Source: Cytophagales bacterium | GTDB lineage: Bacteria > Bacteroidota > Bacteroidia > Cytophagales > Cyclobacteriaceae | Length of the DNA: 64,000 nt | Assembly: GCA_033344775.1 (NCBI GenBank) | Contig: JAWPMT010000004.1 | Location: forward strand, 2,046,001 to 2,110,000 | Direction: 5' to 3' | Part shown: positions 50,666 through 59,229 of the stretch, one piece after another | How positions within the stretch are numbered: position 1 is the stretch's first letter | Layout: each line of letters starts with the position of its first letter | Program-made: the position numbers and the translations under genes | Notes under the pieces: generated by a model | Databases searched by the model: none | Seen by the model: the letters and a program-made list of their open reading frames with translations, nothing else | Told to the model about the DNA's origin: nothing

Positions 50666-52174
50666 TTATTGCTTGCAATCACCGCTGACAAGATCTTCGG
50701 GTAACGGGTCATAAGCATTTCCTGTTGCGATAAAACTTGTGAAAGTCCCGTCGCTGAACAAGGGACTCACCGCACAGAAATCACTAAGTTGGGAATTGCC
50801 ATAAAGCTCAATAGAAACGTTTACTTGTTCCAGGCCATTTAAGCCCTCCAGGCTAGTCAAAGCAACATTGTCGCTGGCAAATATCCTATCAACCTGAACC
50901 AGCCCATCCAACCCTGCAAAGCTGTTAAAGTTAGGATTATTACGAATGAACAACTCCTGAAGTCGATCGATGTTACTCAATCCTGAAAAATCCGTGATAC
51001 CAGGCCCTAGCAACGAGATTTCCTCAACCGATGCCAGTGATTCCAGGCCTTGCAAATTGATCAACTCAGGATTGTCTTCTATAATAATACTTGCAATAGA
51101 AAGGAGCGATGACTCCCCGAATTCTTTTAAAACCGGATTGTCATTTAGATACATTCGATTGCCAACAGATCGCAGTTTTGGGAACCCCTGCAAAGAAGTC
51201 AACGACCCAAGCTGCTGAAAAATCAGGGTACTCTCTATGCTTACCAATTCAGGAAAATCCAGGCTTGTTAAATTTTTTCCAGATACTGAAAGGGTGAACA
51301 GCTCCTCAATATTCGAAAACACATCAAGGGAAGTAATTGACTCGTTGGAACCAAAAAACAAAGACCTAATTTTCATGTGCCCAAGTTGTTCTATGTCTGT
51401 CAATGACGGATGATCAACAAGGTGAAAATTATTCCCTACCTCCTCGATGTTTAGTCCTTCCAGGCTGACTAACGAGTGGTTGCTTCTCAGTGTAAATGAG
51501 CGATCGATTCGTTTAAGGTTTGTAAAACCTTTGAAATTGGAAAGCGAGTGATTTTCGATGATCCATAAGTCCCGACCGACAGCATTCAAGTTTTCAAATC
51601 GAATTTCGGCCAGCGACGGGTTTGAGGTAATGTGCAAATCTCTAACCACGGTTTGTAAGCCATCAAACCCACTAATAGTAGTCAATCGATCATTGTCATT
51701 AATGGCTACATCTCCAAGGGATTCCAGGCGATCGAACTCGGCCATGGTCGTCATCTGATTATTATGGTTCACCGCGATTCTTCCCAAATGGGACAATTGT
51801 GAAAACACATCAATAGCTGTTAATTCCTGATTACGGAACACCAGTAAACCGCTATCAATACGTTGTACATTGGTCAACCCTCGAAGGTCTTTGACTTTTG
51901 TCTGACTGATCGTGAGGTGTCCATTTACTTCATTCAAAGAACCTAATCCCGTCAGATCAGTAATATCACTTTCCTCAAAAAGCGCCCCTATTAGCAGGTC
52001 TCCGTTAACCCGGGCATATCTGTTGCTGGCAAATGCATTTAGTTCCTGTTGCGTTTTCAAGACCACATCACCTTGTTTGGTGAACCCCTCTACTCCTTCA
52101 CCACAGCTAAAAAATAAAAAGGAGATACCCAGTAAAAGGAGTTCTCCAACTGAGAAAACGGACTTAAAACTCAT
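50666..52174 (-). CDS. LRR / receptor-L-like lipoprotein, paralog 1
   Basis: A 502-residue protein with a lipoprotein signal (LLLLGISFLFFSCGEG). It consists of about 17 leucine-rich units of 22-25 residues of the type L-x-x-L-x-x-(I/V)-x-x-x-L-x-I-x-x-N, for example FDRLESLGDVAINDNDRLTT and FKGFTNLKRIDRSFTLRSNH. It ends with a Cys-bearing cap (DFCAVSPLFSDG ... NAYDPLPEDLVSGDCKQ). LRR surface lipoproteins bind proteins or glycans. It is 19 bp downstream of paralog 2 and probably co-transcribed with it, and it is the most divergent of the three. Confidence 0.85.
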   Translation of the reverse strand: MSFKSVFSVGELLLLGISFLFFSCGEGVEGFTKQGDVVLKTQQELNAFASNRYARVNGDLLIGALFEESDITDLTGLGSLNEVNGHLTISQTKVKDLRGLTNVQRIDSGLLVFRNQELTAIDVFSQLSHLGRIAVNHNNQMTTMAEFDRLESLGDVAINDNDRLTTISGFDGLQTVVRDLHITSNPSLAEIRFENLNAVGRDLWIIENHSLSNFKGFTNLKRIDRSFTLRSNHSLVSLEGLNIEEVGNNFHLVDHPSLTDIEQLGHMKIRSLFFGSNESITSLDVFSNIEELFTLSVSGKNLTSLDFPELVSIESTLIFQQLGSLTSLQGFPKLRSVGNRMYLNDNPVLKEFGESSLLSIASIIIEDNPELINLQGLESLASVEEISLLGPGITDFSGLSNIDRLQELFIRNNPNFNSFAGLDGLVQVDRIFASDNVALTSLEGLNGLEQVNVSIELYGNSQLSDFCAVSPLFSDGTFTSFIATGNAYDPLPEDLVSGDCKQ

Positions 52175-52193
52175 TGTTTCGATTTTGTTGATT

Positions 52194-53648
52194 TCACTGG
52201 CGACAATCGCCTCTCACAATATCCCCTAGCGTTGGATTGTAAGCGTTGCGCTCTATTGTTGTGCGATTTTTCACTCCATCAGCGACTAACTGCTCCAGGG
52301 CACAATAGTCAGTCAGGTTAGAGCAGTCATATATGCTGAGCGTGTTACCTAATTTTTCAAGGGCGTTCAAGCCTTCCAGGTTTGTGAGTAGCGGGCTGTT
52401 TTTTAGAAAAATATTTGAGCCTACTTCCTTAAGGTTTCCCAACCCCTCCAGGCTTTCCAGTTGCAAGTTGTCAGAAATAGAGACATCACTCAATACGGTT
52501 ACGTTTTCCAATCCTTTGAAGTTTGCAAGCGCACTGCGTTGAATGCGCAATCCTCCGATCACATCCAGACTGGTGAGTGGTTCTAAGCTGGTGATTTGGG
52601 CGTTACCCCATAGCGATAGTGTACCGTGGATCTCACTTACGGGCAAATCATCCAGGTCAGGCAAGCGATCATTGGAGGAGAGGCTCAGGTCTCCACCGAC
52701 CTCACGCAATGCCGAAAATCCGGAAAAGTCTTCCAACTGTGTTTCATTTAAATGCAGGTGCCCTACATAATTGAGCCTATTAAAATCAACAGTCGTCAGT
52801 GATGTATTCCCTGAGAGGGACAGTTCTCCGCTCAGTTCCGTTAATTCCCTAAACTCATCTATCTCGGTGATCAAAGGATTGCCCTCTATATATATTAATT
52901 CCACCTCTGTAATAGATTCCAGGCCATTCAGGTTGGCCAAATTAGAAAGTCCGGAGATTTGAAGCGATTCAACGCGTTCCAGGTGAAGGTCAGTTAATGT
53001 AGTGATGACAGGGCTATTAGCCACACTAAGATGCCCAACTTGTCGGAGCTGTGAAAACCCACTCAAATCACTCAACAAAGGATTTGACTGGATCGATACT
53101 ACCCCAGCTTCAATTAATCCACTAAAATCCACATCAGTCAATGATTCATTGCTCCAGATACTTACCCCTTCCTTAAAGATCGCAAACTCATTGAATTGAT
53201 TGATGGTCGTCAATTTCGGATTATCATAGACCTGAACGGACTTTAATTGACCACCAAGGCTCCCGATCTGATTAAATCCATTCAAATTCTCGAGGTTATA
53301 ATTGCTTGATATCTCTAACCGTTCATCCAATCTGGTGAGGTTGGAAAAAACGTCCACATTCCTGATCTGCGTATTTCCAATCATCAACGAACCTTCGATT
53401 GAGGAAATGATCCCTAAGCCACGAAGGTCCGAGATATCGTCGCCAAAAATGGTCAGACTACCTCGTAAATGGGTGACTTTTCGCGCAACGAATTCATTGA
53501 CCTGCTCTTGGCTAAACAAGTATACATCGTCCTCCAACAAATTAAAGATGGGTTCTTCGTCTTCTTTGCAACTGATGATCGTTATGAGCATGAGGATGCA
53601 AAGTACGATTCGAGACGTCCGGCTAAAAGTTCTTAATAAGTTCAACAC
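52194..53648 (-). CDS. LRR / receptor-L-like lipoprotein, paralog 2
   Basis: A 484-residue lipoprotein, GTG start at 53648, signal VLCILMLITIISCKED with Cys at residue 27. The N-terminal part reads SQEQVNEFVARKVTHLRGSL and the body is a run of about 16 LRR-like units (FSNLTRLDERLEISSNYNLE; LNGLESITEVELIYIEGNPL). The C-terminal cap is DYCALEQLVADG ... NAYNPTLGDIVRGDCRQ, almost the same as in paralog 3. Role unknown; surface binding is likely. Confidence 0.87.
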   Translation of the reverse strand: MLNLLRTFSRTSRIVLCILMLITIISCKEDEEPIFNLLEDDVYLFSQEQVNEFVARKVTHLRGSLTIFGDDISDLRGLGIISSIEGSLMIGNTQIRNVDVFSNLTRLDERLEISSNYNLENLNGFNQIGSLGGQLKSVQVYDNPKLTTINQFNEFAIFKEGVSIWSNESLTDVDFSGLIEAGVVSIQSNPLLSDLSGFSQLRQVGHLSVANSPVITTLTDLHLERVESLQISGLSNLANLNGLESITEVELIYIEGNPLITEIDEFRELTELSGELSLSGNTSLTTVDFNRLNYVGHLHLNETQLEDFSGFSALREVGGDLSLSSNDRLPDLDDLPVSEIHGTLSLWGNAQITSLEPLTSLDVIGGLRIQRSALANFKGLENVTVLSDVSISDNLQLESLEGLGNLKEVGSNIFLKNSPLLTNLEGLNALEKLGNTLSIYDCSNLTDYCALEQLVADGVKNRTTIERNAYNPTLGDIVRGDCRQ

Positions 53649-53650
53649 GA

Positions 53651-53689
53651 TCTTAATTGTTTGGCTAGATGCAAGATAATCAAAGCCTG
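53651..53689 (-). promoter_or_regulatory. Upstream block shared with LRR paralog 3
   Basis: TCTTAATTGTTTGG and GCAAGATAATCAA (plus-strand reading, 53651-53683) followed by GCCTG recur at 55138-55176 at the same distance (3 bases) from the paralog 3 start codon. The block was duplicated with the gene and probably holds the promoter. Confidence 0.6.
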
Positions 53690-53734
53690 TGACTCACATT
53701 AATCCCACACAATGAGCACGAATCTATGTGTCCA

Positions 53735-55135
53735 TTACAGTTTACAATCGCCCCTCCTAATATCCTGCAACGTCGGATTGTAGGCGTTTTGCTCAATTTC
53801 AGCAAATACAGCTACCCCATCAGCTACCAATAATTCCAACGCACAATAATCCTTTAGGCTGGTGCAACCGTAAATTCTTACATGATTATCTACCCTTGCC
53901 AGGGCATTGAGCCCTTCCAGATTTTCTAATAATGGGTTGCGACTAATAGAAATCTCATCTCCTATACGACTCAGGTTTTGTAATCCATCTAAGCTGGTCA
54001 ACCGTCGATTGTCGAGGATATAGATTTCCTCGATTGTTTCCATATGCTCAAGGCCTTTCAGGTCTGTTATCCCACTATTCTGAATACCAAAGCCACCGGA
54101 CAGATCTAAATCTTTCACCAGCTCCAATGTAGTAATTTGGGAGCCTGACAACCACAACCAACCTTCAATAGAAGTGTCCGTTAATTTCTCCAGGTCTAGC
54201 AATTGATCATTTTCAGTAAGCTGCACATCCTGAACACGCTCCAGCGCCGGGAATCCGGAAAGGTCTTTCATCCAGGTATTGTGTATTCTAAGGAAACCTG
54301 TCGATCTCAGATTGCTAAAATTAACCGATGCCAATGCCTTATTGTCGTAAAAATCGACCGCAATTGGCACTTCCGTAAGCTCTGAAAATTGATCAATCGA
54401 AGTGATCTGGTGATTTTCCTGCAGGTAGATATAATCCACTTCTTTGAGGGACTCCAATCCCTCCAGGCTGGTCAAAATGGTATTCGACAGTCGAAATTGT
54501 GTGACCTTTTGCAAGTTGGAAAACCCTGTAAGGTCACTCCACCGTGGATTTTCTGAAAATCCGACAATATCCGCTCGAATCAACCCACTAAACTCCACTT
54601 CGGCCAGCGACTCATTGTTCCAGATAAAAAGTCCGCTTTCAATCTCAACCACATTATCGAACTGGTTTATAGCAGTCAATTTAGGGTTATCTCTGATTCG
54701 AATGGTTTCAAGAACACGGCTAGCATTACCCAATGCAATAAATCCATCCAAATTTTCAAGTGCTTCATTGAAGCTAATGACCAATTCCCCATCCAATTGG
54801 GTAAGGTTGGAAAATGCATCCACCTGCGTAATACTTGTACCGCTAATGGTCAGCGAACCTTCAATCGTTGTAAGTCTTGTCAGTCCGCTGATATCAGTAA
54901 TTGGCGAGGGATCACCGTTCCTCGATTGAAGGGTCAGGCTCCCCCGTAAGTGAGTTATTTTCTGAGCGGCAAAGTCATTCACATCCCCCTGAGATCCTAA
55001 AACCACCTCTTCTTCTAGCAACCTATAAAGGATCTCCTCCTCCCCTTCGTCGTTACAACCGATGATCGAAATAAGAGGGAATAGGCACAGGGCCAGACGA
55101 ATGGTGTGATACTTAGTGCTTAGCAGTTGTTGCAC
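53735..55135 (-). CDS. LRR / receptor-L-like lipoprotein, paralog 3
   Basis: The start is set at the GTG 55135: it gives a 27-residue lipoprotein signal (LALCLFPLISIIGCND) of exactly the same length as in paralog 2, and the DNA upstream of both GTGs is alike. A longer frame from 55222 adds unrelated residues. The 466-residue product opens SQGDVNDFAAQKITHLRGSL, continues with about 16 LRR-like units (FSNLTQLDGELVISFNEALE; LKGLEHMETIEEIYILDNRR) and ends DYCALELLVADG ... NAYNPTLQDIRRGDCKL. Recent tandem duplicate of paralog 2. Confidence 0.87.
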   Translation of the reverse strand: MQQLLSTKYHTIRLALCLFPLISIIGCNDEGEEEILYRLLEEEVVLGSQGDVNDFAAQKITHLRGSLTLQSRNGDPSPITDISGLTRLTTIEGSLTISGTSITQVDAFSNLTQLDGELVISFNEALENLDGFIALGNASRVLETIRIRDNPKLTAINQFDNVVEIESGLFIWNNESLAEVEFSGLIRADIVGFSENPRWSDLTGFSNLQKVTQFRLSNTILTSLEGLESLKEVDYIYLQENHQITSIDQFSELTEVPIAVDFYDNKALASVNFSNLRSTGFLRIHNTWMKDLSGFPALERVQDVQLTENDQLLDLEKLTDTSIEGWLWLSGSQITTLELVKDLDLSGGFGIQNSGITDLKGLEHMETIEEIYILDNRRLTSLDGLQNLSRIGDEISISRNPLLENLEGLNALARVDNHVRIYGCTSLKDYCALELLVADGVAVFAEIEQNAYNPTLQDIRRGDCKL

Positions 55136-55137
55136 AG

Positions 55138-55176
55138 TCTTAATTGTTTGGTTGAATGCAAGATAATCAATGCCTG
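55138..55176 (-). promoter_or_regulatory. Upstream block shared with LRR paralog 2; divergent control region
   Basis: TCTTAATTGTTTGG (55138-55151) and GCAAGATAATCAA (to 55170) then TGCCTG match the block upstream of paralog 2. It lies in the 55136-55328 gap that separates the LRR genes from the FG-GAP operon, so it may control both directions. Confidence 0.55.
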
Positions 55177-55328
55177 ACTCTCGCACTTGCATAGCAATCA
55201 AGCCTCTATAAAAATCCTCCAATCGATTGCAATCAAAAGTAATGACAAAGTTTCCTTCTGAGTCATGGTCACCCGCCTGAATTCAATTAACTTTTCGGGT
55301 CATTTTGAGTGATTCATCCCTGGAGCGA

Positions 55329-58300
55329 GTGACCCCACGATACATTAACACCCAAGTACTGGCCCTTTTTACTGTTTTGGTCGGGCTTATGAGCTGTCAG
55401 AAACCGACTGAATCAGCGACGGTATTCCGTAAGATATCTCCAACGGAATCAGGCATTGATTTCAGAAATCAATTGGAGTACAATGAACGCCTCAACACTT
55501 ACACGTACCGTAATTTCTACAATGGTGCTGGAGTAGCGGTAGGAGACATTAACAATGACGGACTTCAGGATTTGTATTTCTGTGGCAATCAGGTCGACAA
55601 TAAGCTTTTTCTCAATCTTGGCAATTTAAAATTCAAAGACATTACCCAGGAAGCTGGCGTAGGCAGCCCCAACATCTGGTCCACGGGTGTCAGCATGGCG
55701 GATGTGAATGGCGATGGTTTGCTGGACATCTATGTATGTAAGGCTGGTCCTAAAGGAGGCGAAAATCGACATAATGAATTATTCATCAATCAGGGCGATC
55801 TGACCTTCACGGAAGAGTCCAAAAAGTATGGCATTGCCGATGAGGGTTTATCACTGCATGCTGCCTTTTTTGACTATGACAAAGACGGAGATCAGGACTT
55901 CTACTTATTGAACAATTCACTCAGATCAGTAGGCGTTTATGACTTGCGGCAAGACCAACGATTGGAAACTGACACACTCGGGGGTAATAAGCTGTACCGA
56001 AATGATGGTGGCTACTTCACGAATGTGACGCTGGAATCCGGCATCTACAGCAGCTTCATTGGGTTTGGTCTGGGTGTGACGATCGCTGACCTGGATCGGG
56101 ACGGCTGGCAGGACATCTTTGTGTCTAATGACTTTTTTGAGAAGGACTATGTCTACATCAATCAGGGTAATGGCACGTTCGAGGAATCTTTGGAAGCCTT
56201 GATCTCGGAAACCAGTATGGGTTCCATGGGTGCCGATATAGCTGACCTGAATAACGACGGTTATCCCGAGATCTACGTCACGGAAATGCTCCCGGAATCA
56301 GAGCAGCGCTACAAGACCAAAACGCTCTTTGAAGATTGGGACAAGTATCAATCTAACTTAAAGAATGGCTATTACGAGCAGTTTACCCGTAATGCCTTTC
56401 AATTGAACAACGGACCTAATCCCGTATCGGGTTCGGTCTCTTTTAGTGAAATCAGCCGACTGACCGGAGCACACGCCACAGACTGGAGTTGGGGAGCACT
56501 GATTTTCGATTATAACAATGACGGTTTCAAGGACATTTTTGTAGCCAATGGCATCGCTAAAGACCTGACGGATCTGGATTATATCAATTTCTACTCCAAC
56601 AACCGGGAGTTGGTGGCAAAGTACCGCAAAGACAGCCTGGTACTGACCAAGCTGATCGACCAAATCCCCTCAGTCCCTCTACCCAATTACCTCTTTGAAA
56701 ATTCGGGAGGAATGGATTTCAATAATAGGGCCATTGAACTCGGTTTGAGTGATTCCACTTTTTCCAACGGGGCCGTTTACAGCGATCTGGACAATGATGG
56801 AGACCTGGACCTGGTGGTCAACAACATCAATGATGACAGCTTTTTGTTTGAAAACACCTCAGAGAGCAATGGTAATCACTACCTGATGCTGGACCTTCGT
56901 TTACCGGATTCCAGTATTGCCGTGGGGGCACAAGTGGAGATCAGGATTAACAATCAACTCATGTATCAGGAACTGGTTCCGGTCAAAGGCTATCTATCCT
57001 CTGTAGATCCCAGAATGCATTTTGGAGTTGGCACCGCACAGCAAGTCGGAGAACTGAAAATCTCCTGGCCTAATGGTGCGACCAGTACCGAAACGAATAT
57101 TGCGGTAGATCAGCTCTTGAAAAGAGTACAGCCACCCCTTACGCCCACTTTAGGCAATCCGTTCACGGTAGATCCATTGATGACTGAAATTAAAACCCCG
57201 GTTGGCTTCCAGCACATCGAAAATGATTTTGAGGATTTCAACAGGGACCGTCTGTTGTTTGAAATGCACAGCAATGAAGGCCCCGGCGTGGCTCAGGGTG
57301 ACGTCAATGGGGACGGCTTAACAGATTTGTATCTCGGTGGAGCCAAAGGGTTTGCCGGTGGACTTTACCTGCAAGAAAAAGATGGAAGCTTCTCAAAAAG
57401 CCAAACCTTCACCGACGACCAGGATGCTGAAGACGTGGATGCCTTGTTCTTTGATGCAGACCAGGATGGTGATTTGGACCTCTACGTGGCAAGTGGAGGA
57501 AATGAATTTGGGGTAGGCTCAAAATGGTTGATGGATCGTATTTACTTTAATGATGGCAATGGAAGGTTCATTAAAAAAGCATCCAGTTTTCCTGGAATTC
57601 GGGAGAGCTCTTCCTTCGTTAGTGCCGCCGACTTTGATGGCGACGGTGACGCTGACCTGTTAGTAGGCACTCGATTAAAGCCATTCTTATATGGCGTTCC
57701 TCCCAATTCTTATCTATTGCAAAATGATGGTTCTGGCAACTTCAAGGACATAACGGCTAGCACTGCCCCAGCTTTACAAAAAATAGGCATGGCCACCGAT
57801 GGCCAATGGTTCGACCTGGAAAATGATGGTGATCAGGACATAGTGCTGGTTGGGAAATGGATGGGCGTGAAAGTCCTGACCAATGAATCCGGGAAATTTA
57901 CCTTGCAATCTAAAGCCCTGAATTTGGCAGGCAGCAATGGTCTTTGGAACACCCTCGAAGTGGCAGACCTGAATCAAGACGGCTACCAGGACCTCATCGC
58001 CGGTAACATTGGTGAAAACACTCGTTATCGCGCTTCGGTGGATAAGCCCCTTCAACTCTTCATCAACGACTTTGACCGGAATGGCTCCGTGGAGCAGATC
58101 ACCTGCCAATATGAAGGAGACAAGGCGTATCCGATCCACCTGCTGGCCAACCTCACCAAGCAGTTGCCAGGATTGCGCAAGCGCTTTTCGAGAGCAGAGG
58201 ATTACAAAAGTAAAACCATGGAAGAGTTGTTCACGCCAGAACAAATGGCCAATGCCGTCAAGCTGAAAGTGGAAACGCTCCAATCCAGTGCATTCATCAG

Positions 58301-58637
58301 CCAACAAGGCACCAGTTTTATCCGGGAAGCTTTACCTGACAATCATCAAATTGCTCCAATTTATGGTTTGTTGCCACTCGATTTGAATGCGGATGGACGC
58401 ACTGACCTGATCACTGGAGGTAACTTTACAAAATCAAAACCCGAATGGGGAATTTACAAGGCAAGTTATGGAAACGTTTCTCTGGGCACACCTACAAATC
58501 AATGGCAGTCGCAACGACATGAGGCCAGTGGTTTTTTTGTGACCGGAGAAGTGCGACGCATCATTGCGTTGAAGGACTCCAAACGAATTTTGGTGGTGAG
58601 AAATAATTCAGGAATTTCGTGCTTTAGTTATGAATAA
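55329..58637 (+). CDS. FG-GAP/VCBS and UnbV-domain lipoprotein 1 (CRTAC1-like)
   Basis: A protein of about 1100 residues. The frame opens with TTG at 55305, but the GTG at 55329 gives a tidier lipoprotein signal (VLALFTVLVGLMSCQK) and is preferred. Two beta-propeller-like halves carry at least 13 Ca-binding loops of the D-x-(D/N)-x-D-G type: DINNDGLQD, DVNGDGLLD, DYDKDGDQD, DLDRDGWQD, DLNNDGYPE, DYNNDGFKD, DLDNDGDLD, DVNGDGLTD, DADQDGDLD and others. An ASPIC/UnbV domain lies between them (VGAQVEIRINNQLMYQELVP; FGVGTAQQVGELKISWPNG). Surface exposure is likely; ligand unknown. Overlaps the next gene by 8 bp. Confidence 0.9.
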   Translation: MTPRYINTQVLALFTVLVGLMSCQKPTESATVFRKISPTESGIDFRNQLEYNERLNTYTYRNFYNGAGVAVGDINNDGLQDLYFCGNQVDNKLFLNLGNLKFKDITQEAGVGSPNIWSTGVSMADVNGDGLLDIYVCKAGPKGGENRHNELFINQGDLTFTEESKKYGIADEGLSLHAAFFDYDKDGDQDFYLLNNSLRSVGVYDLRQDQRLETDTLGGNKLYRNDGGYFTNVTLESGIYSSFIGFGLGVTIADLDRDGWQDIFVSNDFFEKDYVYINQGNGTFEESLEALISETSMGSMGADIADLNNDGYPEIYVTEMLPESEQRYKTKTLFEDWDKYQSNLKNGYYEQFTRNAFQLNNGPNPVSGSVSFSEISRLTGAHATDWSWGALIFDYNNDGFKDIFVANGIAKDLTDLDYINFYSNNRELVAKYRKDSLVLTKLIDQIPSVPLPNYLFENSGGMDFNNRAIELGLSDSTFSNGAVYSDLDNDGDLDLVVNNINDDSFLFENTSESNGNHYLMLDLRLPDSSIAVGAQVEIRINNQLMYQELVPVKGYLSSVDPRMHFGVGTAQQVGELKISWPNGATSTETNIAVDQLLKRVQPPLTPTLGNPFTVDPLMTEIKTPVGFQHIENDFEDFNRDRLLFEMHSNEGPGVAQGDVNGDGLTDLYLGGAKGFAGGLYLQEKDGSFSKSQTFTDDQDAEDVDALFFDADQDGDLDLYVASGGNEFGVGSKWLMDRIYFNDGNGRFIKKASSFPGIRESSSFVSAADFDGDGDADLLVGTRLKPFLYGVPPNSYLLQNDGSGNFKDITASTAPALQKIGMATDGQWFDLENDGDQDIVLVGKWMGVKVLTNESGKFTLQSKALNLAGSNGLWNTLEVADLNQDGYQDLIAGNIGENTRYRASVDKPLQLFINDFDRNGSVEQITCQYEGDKAYPIHLLANLTKQLPGLRKRFSRAEDYKSKTMEELFTPEQMANAVKLKVETLQSSAFISQQGTSFIREALPDNHQIAPIYGLLPLDLNADGRTDLITGGNFTKSKPEWGIYKASYGNVSLGTPTNQWQSQRHEASGFFVTGEVRRIIALKDSKRILVVRNNSGISCFSYE

Positions 58638-59229
58638 GTTGTTGAAGAAAGTAGTTGTATTTGGATTGTTAATTTCAGCGTTTGCCGCATGTGACAATCG
58701 CAGTGCTTATGAAAAGCTGGTTGCCGAGGAAATGGGCAGAGGAATTCGCAAAGACAGCCTGTTTTTGGGAATCTCTCTAGGAATGCCGCGCAAAGATTTT
58801 TATGTTCATTGTTGGCAACTCAATAAGCAGTACATCCTTGATAATGGCCCAGGTAATCTTTCGGCTGAGTATCAAATCAACGAAGAATTAAGCATGCCCT
58901 CGTTCATGCGCTTTTATCCCAATTTCATAGATAACAAGATCTATGAAATGCCGGTGGAATTCACCTACCAAAACTGGTCACCATGGGCCAAGGAAACTTC
59001 CGGAGACAGCCTGCTGCCAGATGTCATCCGTATGTATGAAAAATGGTACGGCAAAAAGTTCATCAAAATGGAACGGGAAGACAAGCAGGATTCCTGGGTT
59101 ATGGTTGATGCCAATAAACGACTGATTGTTTTCCGAAAGGACACATCGACCGTTTACGCCCGTTATGATGACCTACTGGTGACCAACAAACTCGAGAAGC
59201 AAAAAAGAGAGATGCTCGAAGACTTATGA
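58630..59229 (+). CDS. Small lipoprotein inside the FG-GAP operon, unknown function
   Basis: A 199-residue protein with a lipobox (GLLISAFAACDNRS, Cys about residue 21). The mature part opens with a charged helix (KLVAEEMGRGIRKDSLFLG) and ISLGMPRKDFYVHCWQLNKQ, a 'G-M-x-x-x-x-F' start like that of small alpha/beta sensor proteins, and ends in a Lys/Glu-rich helix. No family recognised. It overlaps both neighbours (8 bp and 4 bp), so it is made with the two large proteins and may work with them. Confidence 0.8.
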   Translation: MNKLLKKVVVFGLLISAFAACDNRSAYEKLVAEEMGRGIRKDSLFLGISLGMPRKDFYVHCWQLNKQYILDNGPGNLSAEYQINEELSMPSFMRFYPNFIDNKIYEMPVEFTYQNWSPWAKETSGDSLLPDVIRMYEKWYGKKFIKMEREDKQDSWVMVDANKRLIVFRKDTSTVYARYDDLLVTNKLEKQKREMLEDL

